In this document: positions 43,165 to 51,967 of the stretch, one piece after another
How positions within the stretch are numbered: position 1 is the stretch's first letter
Layout: every line of letters begins with the position of its first letter
DNA from: Bacillus sp. SKDU12
Lineage (GTDB): Bacteria; Bacillota; Bacilli; Bacillales; Bacillaceae
Direction of reading: 5' to 3'
Assembly (NCBI RefSeq): GCF_010093085.1
Contig: NZ_MSRC01000022.1
Span: forward strand, 20,281-84,280
Length of the DNA stretch: 64,000 nucleotides
Notes under the pieces: model-generated
What the model was told of the DNA's origin: nothing
Seen by the model: only the letters and a program-made list of their open reading frames with translations
Databases searched by the model: none
Translations under genes and position numbers: made by a program

Positions 43165-43216
43165 CGTTATATTTTCTCACACGAATTTTCGACAAAATGT
43201 ATATTTGTGATAAGGT
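43165..43216 (+). promoter_or_regulatory. gabP promoter with TnrA-like site
   Basis: CGTTATATTTTCTCACA (43165-43181) matches the TnrA operator TGTNAN7TNACA except for its first base. A promoter follows: TTCGAC at 43188-43193, 17 bases, TAAGGT at 43211-43216. The site lies just upstream of the -35 box, as expected for activation by TnrA under nitrogen limitation. Confidence 0.7.
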
Positions 43217-43267
43217 TTCAATTATCATAATATTCAGTAACAAATTCATTCTTAAAGGAGGCAGCTT

Positions 43268-44677
43268 ATGAACCAAGCTCAATCAGGATTAAAAAAAGGA
43301 TTAAAAACCCGCCATATGACCATGATTTCAATCGCCGGCGTGATTGGAGCCGGCCTTTTTGTAGGCAGCGGTTCAGTGATTCACTCCACAGGTCCTGGTG
43401 CCGTTGTCTCTTATGCGTTAGCCGGATTATTGGTGATTTTTATTATGAGAATGCTTGGTGAGATGTCTGCCGTTAACCCAACGAGCGGATCATTTTCTCA
43501 ATACGCTCATGATGCCATCGGACCGTGGGCAGGCTTTACAATCGGATGGCTGTATTGGTTTTTCTGGGTCATTGTCATCGCGATTGAAGCAATCGCCGGT
43601 GCCGGCATTATTCAATATTGGTTTCATGATATTCCGCTGTGGCTGACAAGTTTGATCTTGACGATCGTACTCACCTTGACAAATGTCTACTCCGTTAAAT
43701 CTTTCGGTGAGTTTGAATATTGGTTCTCCCTGATTAAAGTTGTTACTATTATCGCTTTTCTCATCGTTGGTTTTGCTTTTATTTTTGGTTTTGCGCCAGG
43801 CAGTGAGCCAGTCGGTTTATCCAATATGACAGGCAAAGGCGGATTTTTCCCGAAAGGTGTCAGCTCCGTATTGCTGGGCATTGTCGTTGTCATCTTCTCC
43901 TTTATGGGAACAGAAATTGTTGCGATTGCAGCGGGAGAAACATCTAATCCGATCGAATCGGTGACAAAAGCGACCCGATCCGTTGTATGGCGCATCATTG
44001 TCTTTTACGTCGGCTCTATCGCTGTTGTCGTTGCGCTTTTGCCTTGGAATTCAGCAAATATTTTAGAAAGCCCTTTCGTCGCTGTACTCTCACATATCGG
44101 CGTGCCGGCAGCCGCCCAGATTATGAACTTTATCGTCCTCACAGCCGTACTCTCTTGCTTAAATTCAGGTTTGTACACCACATCCAGAATGCTGTATTCA
44201 CTTGCGGAAAGAAATGAAGCGCCGCGCCGTTTTATGAAATTGAGCAAAAAAGGCGTTCCCGTACAAGCCATTGTCGCCGGAACAATTTTCTCTTATATTG
44301 CGGTCGTCATGAACTACTTTTCACCTGACTCCGTCTTTCTATTTTTAGTCAACTCATCAGGCGCAATTGCTCTACTCGTTTATCTTGTCATCGCCGTTTC
44401 CCATCTGAGAATGCGCCAAAAACTCGAAAAAACAAACCCAAAAGCATTAAAGATCAAGATGTGGTTTTTCCCTTACCTAACCTACTTGACCATCATCGCC
44501 ATCTGCGGAATTTTAGTGTCTATGGCGTTTATTCGTTCCATGAGAGACGAGCTGCTGCTGACAGGCGTCATTACGGGAATCGTTTTGATTTCTTATCTTG
44601 TGTTCAAAAAGCGCAAGGTAAGCGAGCAGGCTGCTGCCAAGCCAGTCTCACAGCAACAGCCTGACATCCTGCCATAA
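43268..44677 (+). CDS. gabP: Gamma-aminobutyrate permease GabP
   Basis: APC-superfamily amino acid permease of 469 residues, importing GABA (and related compounds) as a nitrogen source. It has about 12 hydrophobic segments and the motifs MISIAGVIGAGLFVGSG (first helix), VIFSFMGTEIVAIAAGETSNP and LNSGLYTTSRMLYSLAERNEAPR typical of the GABA/AnsP group. Start ATG at 43268 follows AAAGGAGG. Monocistronic, with a TnrA-like site upstream and a strong terminator downstream. Confidence 0.93.
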   Translation: MNQAQSGLKKGLKTRHMTMISIAGVIGAGLFVGSGSVIHSTGPGAVVSYALAGLLVIFIMRMLGEMSAVNPTSGSFSQYAHDAIGPWAGFTIGWLYWFFWVIVIAIEAIAGAGIIQYWFHDIPLWLTSLILTIVLTLTNVYSVKSFGEFEYWFSLIKVVTIIAFLIVGFAFIFGFAPGSEPVGLSNMTGKGGFFPKGVSSVLLGIVVVIFSFMGTEIVAIAAGETSNPIESVTKATRSVVWRIIVFYVGSIAVVVALLPWNSANILESPFVAVLSHIGVPAAAQIMNFIVLTAVLSCLNSGLYTTSRMLYSLAERNEAPRRFMKLSKKGVPVQAIVAGTIFSYIAVVMNYFSPDSVFLFLVNSSGAIALLVYLVIAVSHLRMRQKLEKTNPKALKIKMWFFPYLTYLTIIAICGILVSMAFIRSMRDELLLTGVITGIVLISYLVFKKRKVSEQAAAKPVSQQQPDILP

Positions 44678-44681
44678 TACT

Positions 44682-44721
44682 GAACAAAATCCTAAACGGA
44701 TAACCGTTTAGGATTTTGTTC
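44682..44721 (+). terminator. Terminator of gabP
   Basis: AACAAAATCCTAAACGG pairs perfectly with its complement around ATA; followed by a T-rich stretch. Confidence 0.92.
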
Positions 44722-44828
44722 TTTCTTCTTCAGATAGGCGGGAGGACACTGATTTTTTTGTAACCACTTCGTCCTTATTATCATTAACTATATTACCATT
44801 TCGGTAAATTTAGAAAAGGACGATGAAA

Positions 44829-46373
44829 ATGACACTTGAAAAATTTGCGGATGCTCTCCCAATCCCAGATACCCTAAAGCCAGTACAGCAAACAAAAGAA
44901 AAGACATACTATGAAGTCACAATGGAGGAATTCACTCATCAGCTTCACCGCGATCTCCCCCCGACCCGCATGTGGGGATATAATCGCTCATTTCCCGGGC
45001 CTACCATCGAGGTCAAAAGAAACGAAAACGTTTATGTAAAATGGATGAACAACCTTCCTTCTAAACATTTTCTGCCGGTCGACCATACCATTCACGATAG
45101 TGACAGCCAGCATGAAGAGCCTGAAGTGAAAACCGTTGTTCATTTACACGGAGGCGCCACACCGGAAGATAGTGACGGATATCCGGAAGCCTGGTTCACA
45201 AAAAACTTTGAACAAACAGGCCCCTATTTTAAGCGAGAGGTTTATCATTATCCGAATCAGCAGCGCGGTGCTATTTTGTGGTATCACGATCATGCCATGG
45301 CGATTACCAGGCTGAATGTCTATGCGGGACTTCTCGGTGCTTACATCATTCATGATCCAAAGGAAAAACGATTTAAGCTGCCTTCCGGCGAATACGACGT
45401 GCCGCTTCTGATCACAGACCGCACGATCAATGAGGATGGTTCTTTGTTTTATCCAAGCGGCCCGGAAGACCCTTCCCCTTCACTCCCTAACCCCTCAATC
45501 ATCCCGGGTTTTTGCGGAGAGACGATACTTGTCAACGGGAAAGTATGGCCCTACTTGGAGGTCGAACCAAGAAAATACCGGTTCCGCGTCATCAATGCCT
45601 CCAATACAAGAACCTATAACTTATCACTCGATAATGGCGGGGAAGTGATTCAAATTGGTTCAGACGGCGGACTTCTGCCGCGCTCCGTAAAACTGAACTC
45701 TTTCAGCCTTGCTCCTGCTGAACGTTTTGATATCATCATTGACTTCACAGCCTACGAAGGTCAATCGATCATTTTGGCAAACAGCGCGGGCTGCGGCGGT
45801 GATGACGTCAATCCTGAAACAGATGCGAATGTCATGCAATTCAGAGTCACAAAACCATTGGCACAAAAAGATGAAAGCAGAAAGCCGAAATACCTTGCAT
45901 CATATCCCTCAGTGCAGAATGAACGAATACAAAATATCAGGACACTCAAGCTGAGTGCCATTAATGATGAATACGGCAGACCCGTTCTTCTCTTAAATAA
46001 CAAACGCTGGCATGACCCTGTCACTGAAGCACCGAAACTCGGAACAACTGAGATATGGTCTATTATCAATCCGACAAACGGAACACATCCGATCCATCTC
46101 CATTTAATTTCCTTCCGTGTGTTAGATCGGCGCCCATTTGATACAGCTCGTTATCAAGAAAGCGGAGAACTGGTTTATACCGGCCCGACAATCCCGCCGT
46201 CTCCAAGTGAAAAAGGCTGGAAAGACACCGTCCAATCCCGCGCCGGTGAAGTGCTGAGAATTGCAGCGACATTCGGGCCGCACAGCGGACGCTATGTATG
46301 GCACTGCCATATTCTTGAGCATGAAGACTATGACATGATGAGACCGATGGATGTAAAAGACCCCCGTAAATAA
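44829..46373 (+). CDS. cotA: Outer spore coat laccase CotA
   Basis: Multicopper oxidase of the outer spore coat that makes the brown spore pigment. The 514 residues have three cupredoxin domains. Copper ligands are complete: HLHGG and WYHDHAM in the first domain, HPIHLH and HCHILEHEDYDMM in the last, with the Cys-His-His bridge and an axial Met. ATG 44829 is chosen over ATG 44823 because AAAGGA lies eight bases before it. One extra Asp in GCGGDDVNPE makes it a residue longer than the 168 form I remember. Monocistronic. Confidence 0.96.
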   Translation: MTLEKFADALPIPDTLKPVQQTKEKTYYEVTMEEFTHQLHRDLPPTRMWGYNRSFPGPTIEVKRNENVYVKWMNNLPSKHFLPVDHTIHDSDSQHEEPEVKTVVHLHGGATPEDSDGYPEAWFTKNFEQTGPYFKREVYHYPNQQRGAILWYHDHAMAITRLNVYAGLLGAYIIHDPKEKRFKLPSGEYDVPLLITDRTINEDGSLFYPSGPEDPSPSLPNPSIIPGFCGETILVNGKVWPYLEVEPRKYRFRVINASNTRTYNLSLDNGGEVIQIGSDGGLLPRSVKLNSFSLAPAERFDIIIDFTAYEGQSIILANSAGCGGDDVNPETDANVMQFRVTKPLAQKDESRKPKYLASYPSVQNERIQNIRTLKLSAINDEYGRPVLLLNNKRWHDPVTEAPKLGTTEIWSIINPTNGTHPIHLHLISFRVLDRRPFDTARYQESGELVYTGPTIPPSPSEKGWKDTVQSRAGEVLRIAATFGPHSGRYVWHCHILEHEDYDMMRPMDVKDPRK

Positions 46374-46379
46374 CCCGAC

Positions 46380-46408
46380 AAACTTGCCTCTCACAGGCAA
46401 GTTTTTTC
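46380..46408 (+). terminator. Terminator of cotA
   Basis: AACTTGCC pairs with GGCAAGTT around a 7-base loop, followed by TTTTTTC. Confidence 0.88.
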
Positions 46409-46469
46409 TATATGAAACATTTGAGTCTCTTTTTCCGTATAACATTAAAACAGCACAAAGGAGCTTTTT

Positions 46470-47456
46470 ATGCAGACGAACGACTTAAATGAAAAAACAA
46501 GACAATACATTTCTATTTATGCTGAATTAAAATCAAAATTAAAATGGAAAGTTGCACATGATCAGATATTAATGCTCATTTCTTCTGCATATATTGTAAA
46601 TAAAAGAGAATTTGATTTTCAGCGCTTTTATGATGTGAGCAACTATATCAAATCAAACGTCGGCAGTTTCTCAACACTCAATTCATACCACCGCTTTACT
46701 GTTGCTTCTATTTTAGACATCCATTTTCAGCATGAAGCAAAACAAACGTTTCATACGTTTATCGACGTCTACAATGAAATGGTGAAGCTTGGATATAATC
46801 GGGATATGTTCACGTACCTTTCCGCGCTAATCCTGCTCACCGGCAAATCAGAAACATCTAATCTGAGCGAACAAATGAACAACGGGCTATCTGTTTACCA
46901 GCAGATGAAGAAAAACCATTATTTCCTCACTTCCATTCAGAACATCCCGCTCGCCGTATTGCTCGGCAAAACCGAAAACGGTTTGCAGGCGCTAAACAAA
47001 GCGGAAATATGCTATAAGCTTCTGTCAGCCAGCAAGTTTAAAAAGGGATATTACTTACACCAGGTTAGCCATATTCTAGCCCTACAAAGTGAAAAAGACC
47101 CTGAAACGCTTGCTTCTGAGTGCAAACATATCTATCAATCCATCACGGAATTTCACAAAAAGCCAAAGAATTATCATTATCCAGATCTTGCCCTTCTCAC
47201 ATTTCTGGAAGAGCCGGATATCAAAACCGTGTTGGACACCACTCAAACATTAAGCCAAGAAAAAGCATTTAAATGGCAAAAGGACATGAATTTCAAAATT
47301 GCTGTCTGCCTCTATCTCAGTGAGCGCTTGGAGAAAAACTTATTGATGGAATCAGGGCTTTACACTGCAATTGAAGCGGTCATTCAGGCGCAGCAGGCAG
47401 CCGCGACAGCTGCGATCATCAGCACAACAGCAGCCAGTCATTCTCATAACGGATAG
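46470..47456 (+). CDS. yeaA: DUF4003-family protein YeaA
   Basis: A cytoplasmic, mostly helical 328-residue protein without a signal peptide or transmembrane segment, of the DUF4003 family; function unknown. The Ala-rich C-terminus (IQAQQAAATAAIISTTAASH) is a striking low-complexity tail. ATG at 46470 follows AAAGGAGC. ydjP begins 13 bases later, so the two are likely one transcript. The name rests on position between cotA and ydjP. Confidence 0.8.
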   Translation: MQTNDLNEKTRQYISIYAELKSKLKWKVAHDQILMLISSAYIVNKREFDFQRFYDVSNYIKSNVGSFSTLNSYHRFTVASILDIHFQHEAKQTFHTFIDVYNEMVKLGYNRDMFTYLSALILLTGKSETSNLSEQMNNGLSVYQQMKKNHYFLTSIQNIPLAVLLGKTENGLQALNKAEICYKLLSASKFKKGYYLHQVSHILALQSEKDPETLASECKHIYQSITEFHKKPKNYHYPDLALLTFLEEPDIKTVLDTTQTLSQEKAFKWQKDMNFKIAVCLYLSERLEKNLLMESGLYTAIEAVIQAQQAAATAAIISTTAASHSHNG

Positions 47457-47468
47457 AGGAGGGGAAAA

Positions 47469-48284
47469 ATGCCATACGTCACATTAGAAGATCAGACACG
47501 ACTATACTATGAAACGCACGGGAGCGGGACGCCAATCCTGTTTGTACACGGTGTTTTAATGAGCGGACAGTTTTTCCATAAACAATTTTCAACACTTTCT
47601 GCCAATCATCAGTGTATTCGTCTCGATCTTAGAGGACACGGCGAATCTGAAAAAGTGCTTCAAGGGCATACCATTTCTCAATACGCCCGGGATGTAAAGG
47701 AATTTCTAAACATAATGGAGCTTGATCATGTCGTACTTGCCGGCTGGTCAATGGGCGCTTTCGTTGTATGGGATTATCTCAATCAGTTTGGAAATGATAA
47801 CATACGAGCTGCTGTCATTATTGATCAATCAGCTTCCGACTATCAATGGAAGGGCTGGGAGCACGGCCCGTTTGATTTTGACGGTTTAAAAACAGCGATG
47901 CATGCCATTCAGACTGATCCGCTGCCATTCTACGAGAGTTTCATCCGTAATATGTTCGCAGCACCGCCGGCCGAGGCAGAAACAGAATGGATGCTGGCAG
48001 AGATCCTCAAACAGCCGGCAGCCATTGCAAGCACGATTTTATTTAACCAAACGGCTGTTGACTACCGGGATACCCTTCATCATATGAATGTGCCCACATT
48101 ACTGTGCTTCGGGGAAGACCGCAAATTTTTCTCTGCAGCAGCTGGCGAACATTTGCGCAGCAATATTCCTGACGCGACGCTCGTCACCTTTTCTAAAAGC
48201 AGCCATTGTCCGTTTTTAGAAGAGCCGGACGCCTTTAACAGCACCCTTCTCTCTTTTTTAGATGAGCTGACTGGAAAGCCATAA
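47469..48284 (+). CDS. ydjP: Alpha/beta hydrolase YdjP
   Basis: A 271-residue alpha/beta-fold hydrolase resembling non-haem chloroperoxidases and esterases. The oxyanion-hole HG motif is FVHGVLMSG near residue 27; the nucleophile elbow GWSMGAF has Ser near 95. A late Asp (GEDRKFF) and His ([10 protein letters not shown] near 255) complete the triad. No signal peptide. ATG at 47469 follows AGAGGAGGGG. The substrate is unknown. Confidence 0.87.
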   Translation: MPYVTLEDQTRLYYETHGSGTPILFVHGVLMSGQFFHKQFSTLSANHQCIRLDLRGHGESEKVLQGHTISQYARDVKEFLNIMELDHVVLAGWSMGAFVVWDYLNQFGNDNIRAAVIIDQSASDYQWKGWEHGPFDFDGLKTAMHAIQTDPLPFYESFIRNMFAAPPAEAETEWMLAEILKQPAAIASTILFNQTAVDYRDTLHHMNVPTLLCFGEDRKFFSAAAGEHLRSNIPDATLVTFSKSSHCPFLEEPDAFNSTLLSFLDELTGKP

Positions 48285-48366
48285 AGAAAAAGGAATTAGG
48301 AGATTAGGGAAAAGTATGAGACAATAAGAGATGTGCAGTAAAATACATGAGGGAAGAAGTGACTTT

Positions 48367-48582
48367 ATGTCTTACTATAACAAACGTAATCAAGAACCGC
48401 TGCCTAAAGAAGATGTGAGTACATGGGAATGCACAAAAGAAGACTGCAACGGCTGGAGCAGAAAAAACTTTGCCAGCAGTGATGATGATGCGCCATTATG
48501 TCCTTTATGTGGAAGCAAAATGATCGACGGCATCCGTTCATTAGTGAACCTCCAAAACAACAGTCAAACGAAAACAAGCTAG
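48367..48582 (+). CDS. ydjO: YdjO-family zinc-ribbon small protein
   Basis: A 71-residue protein with two Cys pairs, CTKEDC and CPLC, likely a zinc ribbon (about residues 20-50), as in the cold-inducible YdjO family. Function unknown. The frame opens at 48331, but ATG at 48367 begins the conserved MSYYNKRNQEP. The ribosome site (GGGAAGAAGTGA) is only moderate. Two hairpins follow, so it is probably a short separate transcript. Confidence 0.85.
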   Translation: MSYYNKRNQEPLPKEDVSTWECTKEDCNGWSRKNFASSDDDAPLCPLCGSKMIDGIRSLVNLQNNSQTKTS

Positions 48583-48657
48583 CTCTTCCCTATAACAAAT
48601 GCAGTCTCCTGCAAGCAAACAATCCTCGAACGGAGACACACATTCTATATCCAGAAT

Positions 48658-48683
48658 AAAAGCCTCTCATTGCAAGAGGCTTT
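48658..48683 (+). terminator. First hairpin after ydjO
   Basis: AAAAGCCTCT pairs with AGAGGCTTT around cattgca; the T-run is short. Confidence 0.7.
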
Positions 48684-48693
48684 GAAAGATGAA

Positions 48694-48727
48694 AGAAGCC
48701 CAAAACTTTAAATGTTTAGGGCTTTTC
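48694..48727 (+). terminator. Second hairpin after ydjO
   Basis: AAGCCCAAAAC pairs with GTTTAGGGCTTTT (one mismatch) around a short loop. A tandem terminator for ydjO is the simplest reading. Confidence 0.6.
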
Positions 48728-48770
48728 GTCTTTCTGAATGGTGCAATATGGATATGAAAGGGGTGATAAA

Positions 48771-48929
48771 GTGGCCACATACCAACAGCAAAAAGACTTG
48801 AGAAAAAGAGCTAGATCCAAAAAGCTGAACCTTGCCATCAACGCTTATGTCGAACTACTGTTTTTGTCGATACCTCTGCTCCAATTGCTTAAATGGCTTG
48901 GATCATTAACTCTGCGACTCGTCCATTAA
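48771..48929 (+). CDS. Small single-pass membrane protein
   Basis: A 52-residue frame starting at GTG 48771 after AAAGGGGTGATAAA. It has a basic N-terminal part (QQQKDLRKRARSKKLN) and one hydrophobic segment from about residue 26 to 43. A longer frame from 48738 lacks a ribosome site at its ATG. It ends in the terminator shared with convergent ydjN. I do not recognise a name or function; the strong ribosome site and terminator are what support it. Confidence 0.6.
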   Translation: MATYQQQKDLRKRARSKKLNLAINAYVELLFLSIPLLQLLKWLGSLTLRLVH

Positions 48930-48960
48930 AAAACCACTCAGCCTATGCCGAGTGGTTTTT
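48929..48960. terminator. Bidirectional terminator of the small membrane protein gene and ydjN
   Basis: AAAAACCACTC pairs with GAGTGGTTTTT across a 10-base loop, between the convergent genes. Confidence 0.88.
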
Positions 48961-48961
48961 A

Positions 48962-50008
48962 TTAGCGGATGACAGTAAAGCTGTTGATGATGCCGTTCGG
49001 GTTTTCCCACACTTTTTTAAATGTCTTATGTTCAAGATTATAAGAATAAATCGTCCGCACCTTGGCTTCACGCCCTGTTTCATCCTTCAGTTTTTTAGCT
49101 CCATCGGCTTCGGCAAGAAAATAGATGTTCTTACCATCCTTAGAGAACTGCGGCTGTGCGTCAATTAACAGCTTGAATGATTTTTGGTTGGAAATGATGG
49201 TTTTATAGTTTTTCGTATCCGCATTCAGCATCTGAATAGAAGCGGCTTGCGCCGTGCCCTTCTGCGTATATGATGTAAACAAAATACGTTTATCATCATC
49301 AGAAACTGCAATATCGCTGATAAACTGGTCAAGACTCTTCAGCTCATCAAATTTATTCTGATGGCCAGCCCCAAAGTGAATCGTTGTCGGTTCAGGATCG
49401 ATCCCCTTTTCGTTCGCTTCATCCGTTTTCTCGTAATCCTCTTCTACAGAATAATGAAGCAATGCAAATGAATCGGTTTTTTCGTTATAAAAGAAACTGC
49501 TGACGCTATCATCCTGATCATTTGCTGCTGGATAAAGGTTTTTATATTTCTTCGTTTTCAAATCAAAAGCTGCAATCCGGAAATTGCTTTCGTCCGCTTT
49601 TCCTAAACGAAAATAGATGGCGGAACGGTCCTTTGATAAAAACAGGCTATCGGCACTCTCCTCACCTTTATAAAGCATCGTCTTTTTATTAGACTTTAGA
49701 TCGAGCTTAAATAGCCTCATTTCATTTTGATCATTATTGCCCGTATAATAGAGCACCTGCTGCTTTTGATCCAAAGCAAATGCCGGATAGCTCGTCAGCT
49801 TCTCCTGATGGATCACCTTGTCATTTTCATAATACTTCGTCTGCAAATTGGTATTCGTAATTGAAACAAGCAGCTTATCGCCGCTTTCCGTATGTACTGA
49901 CATATCGGCAGCGTTCTCATGGCCTTTATCCTTTACAGCATAAAACGCGAAACCAGCTGCAGCAGCTGCGATCACGACAATTAACAATACGATGATTCTT
50001 TTTTTCAA
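48962..50008 (-). CDS. ydjN: Membrane-anchored YdjN, beta-propeller-like
   Basis: A 348-residue protein with a single N-terminal membrane anchor (KKRIIVLLIVVIAAAAAGFAFYAV, no lipobox) and an extracytoplasmic part with repeated strands such as LYYTGNNDQNEMRLFKLDLKSNKK, IYFRLGKADESNFRIAAFDLKTKK and IYFLAEADGAKK, as in WD40/TolB-type propellers. Function unknown. ATG at 50008. ydjM lies upstream with its own terminator in between. Confidence 0.83.
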   Translation of the reverse strand: MKKRIIVLLIVVIAAAAAGFAFYAVKDKGHENAADMSVHTESGDKLLVSITNTNLQTKYYENDKVIHQEKLTSYPAFALDQKQQVLYYTGNNDQNEMRLFKLDLKSNKKTMLYKGEESADSLFLSKDRSAIYFRLGKADESNFRIAAFDLKTKKYKNLYPAANDQDDSVSSFFYNEKTDSFALLHYSVEEDYEKTDEANEKGIDPEPTTIHFGAGHQNKFDELKSLDQFISDIAVSDDDKRILFTSYTQKGTAQAASIQMLNADTKNYKTIISNQKSFKLLIDAQPQFSKDGKNIYFLAEADGAKKLKDETGREAKVRTIYSYNLEHKTFKKVWENPNGIINSFTVIR

Positions 50009-50027
50009 CTTTTATCTCCACCAATAG

Positions 50028-50056
50028 AAAAAGCAAGAAAGTGTTTTTCTTGCTTT
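50028..50056 (-). terminator. Terminator of ydjM
   Basis: AAAGCAAGAAA pairs perfectly with TTTCTTGCTTT, followed by T residues on the minus strand. Confidence 0.85.
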
Positions 50057-50074
50057 ACAGATTATATATGTACA

Positions 50075-50446
50075 TTAATAGCTGTAATGTCCCGATACTT
50101 TTCCTTTGCTTAATGGGTATCCAAGCGCTTTAAACGCTTTAGGGCTTACATCCAAAACTGCATGAGGCATTCTGCCAACATCATTTTTGTAAACCGTAAT
50201 CACTTTTTTAGGCTTCGCTTTTGCATAAGCTCTGATTTTTGTCCCGTTTCTAGGCACATCAAATCCGATCTTGGTCGCACAATCCCAATGCCCAAGTTTT
50301 TTACCAGAAGAGCCTTTTTTCCCGACTCCATTATACCAAGTAATATTTCCGTTCACATGCTTCGCACTGGCATCTGATGAAAAACTGAAAGCTCCCAAAG
50401 TGCTTCCTGCTAAAATAAAAGCGGCTAAAATGACTTTCTTCAACAT
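50075..50446 (-). CDS. ydjM: Secreted RlpA-like double-psi beta-barrel protein YdjM
   Basis: A 123-residue secreted protein. The signal peptide (LKKVILAAFILAGSTLGAFSFSSDASA) is cleaved after ASA, about residue 28. The mature part resembles a small RlpA/expansin-type double-psi barrel: ITWYN, DCATKIGFDVPRNGTKI, and the C-terminal VLDVSPKAFKALGYP, which may act on the cell wall. ATG at 50446 follows GGGGGA. In 168 ydjM belongs to the WalRK regulon, and a matching site is present upstream. Confidence 0.88.
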   Translation of the reverse strand: MLKKVILAAFILAGSTLGAFSFSSDASAKHVNGNITWYNGVGKKGSSGKKLGHWDCATKIGFDVPRNGTKIRAYAKAKPKKVITVYKNDVGRMPHAVLDVSPKAFKALGYPLSKGKVSGHYSY

Positions 50447-50516
50447 TTCGTCCCCCTGTTTATTAACATCTAGGAAAATTATACACGAAGAACCAGGATT
50501 TTTTTATTTCAATATC

Positions 50517-50533
50517 CTTACAGTATTGTTACA
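50517..50533 (-). promoter_or_regulatory. WalR box upstream of ydjM
   Basis: On the minus strand TGTAAC, five bases, TGTAAG: two direct hexamers matching the WalR consensus TGTWAH-N5-TGTWAH except for the last base. It lies about 75 bases upstream of the ydjM start. Confidence 0.7.
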
Positions 50534-50882
50534 AAAACGAAAAAGAACTGCGCTAAAAAAATCCATGGAAGATTATCCTATTATAATTCCAATTTTAGAG
50601 TTATAATTGTAATAGAGTAGTTAAACGCATTCAATATGAACGAACCATTACCGTATTGTTCAAACCAAATTCATAAATATGTATACACGACTCATACTCT
50701 CTCATAAAAAAAGAAAAAAGAGTGTGCTAGACTCTTTTTTCTTCAAAGTTTTTTAAAAAAAACGTAGATTATATTATATAAGAATTTCATTTCGTTTTTG
50801 GTTTAAAAGAAGGCGTTTTTGTGACAGTTCATATTGATCGGTGCGGAATTACTCATATCAAAAGATATAGGAGTGGTAATCC
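50534..50882. other. Intergenic region between ydjM and bdhA
   Basis: About 350 A/T-rich bases without a supported gene. Several TATAAT-like boxes occur between 50575 and 50615. A perfect 13-bp hairpin with T-runs on both strands lies at 50711-50743. The bdhA promoter must lie between that hairpin and 50880 but is not obvious. Confidence 0.5.
50711..50743. terminator. Orphan bidirectional hairpin between divergent ydjM and bdhA
   Basis: AAGAAAAAAGAGT pairs perfectly with ACTCTTTTTTCTT around gtgctag. It is shaped like a terminator, but no annotated gene ends here; the flanking genes both start away from it. Confidence 0.6.
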
Positions 50883-51923
50883 ATGAAGGCAGCAAGATGG
50901 CATAATCAAAAGGATATCCGTATTGAAAATATCGAAGAGCCAAAAACGGAGCCGGGAAAAGTAAAGATCAAAGTCAAATGGTGCGGCATCTGCGGCAGTG
51001 ATCTCCACGAGTATCTAGGCGGGCCTATCTTTATTCCGGTTGACAAACCGCATCCATTAACGAATGAAATAGCACCTGTCACAATGGGCCATGAATTCTC
51101 TGGTGAAGTGGTTGAAGTCGGAGAAGGCGTTGAAAATTATAAAGCAGGCGACCGCGTCGTAGTCGAACCGATTTTTGCAACGCACGGCCATCAAGGCGCA
51201 TACAACCTTGATGAGCAAATGGGATTCCTTGGCTTAGCCGGCGGAGGCGGCGGTTTCTCTGAATACGTCTCTGTAGATGAAGAGCTGCTATTTAAGCTTC
51301 CTGAGACATTATCATATGAACAAGGCGCACTGGTAGAACCTTCTGCAGTCGCTTTATACGCTGTCCGCTCAAGTAAAATCAAAGCTGGCGACAAAGCAGC
51401 TGTATTCGGCTGCGGACCAATCGGCCTTCTCGTGATTGAAGCGCTAAGAGCTGCTGGCGCGACTGATATTTACGCTGTTGAGCTTTCACCTGAACGCCAG
51501 CAAAAAGCTGAAGAGCTCGGAGCGATTATCATTGACCCATCTAAAACAGACGATGTAGTTGCTGAGATTGCAGAACGTACAGGCGGCGGTGTTGACGTAG
51601 CATACGAAGTCACTGGCGTTCCAGTTGTATTACGTCAAGCGATCCAATCTACTACCATTTCTGGTGAAACAGTTATCGTCAGCATTTGGGAAAAAGGCGC
51701 AGAAATCTACCCTAACGATATCGTTATTAAAGAACGTACAGTGAAAGGAATTATCGGATACCGCGACATCTTCCCAGCTGTATTGTCATTAATGGAAAAA
51801 GGCTATTTCTCAGCTGACAAGCTCGTAACGAAAAAAATCGTATTAGACGATTTGATCGAGGAAGGCTTCGGGTCTCTAATTAAAGAGAAAAACCAAGTCA
51901 AAATCCTCGTCCAGCCTAACTAA
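50883..51923 (+). CDS. bdhA: (R,R)-butanediol dehydrogenase/acetoin reductase
   Basis: Zinc-dependent medium-chain dehydrogenase of 346 residues that interconverts acetoin and 2,3-butanediol with NAD(H) (ydjL in 168). The catalytic zinc site has Cys in CGICGSDLHEY and GHEFSGEVVEVG; the structural four-Cys lobe of classical alcohol dehydrogenases is missing, as in other BdhA proteins. The nucleotide-binding VFGCGPIGLLVIEA starts near 178. ATG at 50883 follows ATAGGAGTGG. Monocistronic with a clear terminator. Confidence 0.95.
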   Translation: MKAARWHNQKDIRIENIEEPKTEPGKVKIKVKWCGICGSDLHEYLGGPIFIPVDKPHPLTNEIAPVTMGHEFSGEVVEVGEGVENYKAGDRVVVEPIFATHGHQGAYNLDEQMGFLGLAGGGGGFSEYVSVDEELLFKLPETLSYEQGALVEPSAVALYAVRSSKIKAGDKAAVFGCGPIGLLVIEALRAAGATDIYAVELSPERQQKAEELGAIIIDPSKTDDVVAEIAERTGGGVDVAYEVTGVPVVLRQAIQSTTISGETVIVSIWEKGAEIYPNDIVIKERTVKGIIGYRDIFPAVLSLMEKGYFSADKLVTKKIVLDDLIEEGFGSLIKEKNQVKILVQPN

Positions 51924-51935
51924 TGTGAAACGAAA

Positions 51936-51967
51936 AGAATCCGTACACTGGTGCGGATTCTTTTTTT
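51936..51967 (+). terminator. Terminator of bdhA
   Basis: AGAATCCGTAC pairs with GTGCGGATTCT around actg, followed by eight T residues. Confidence 0.9.
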
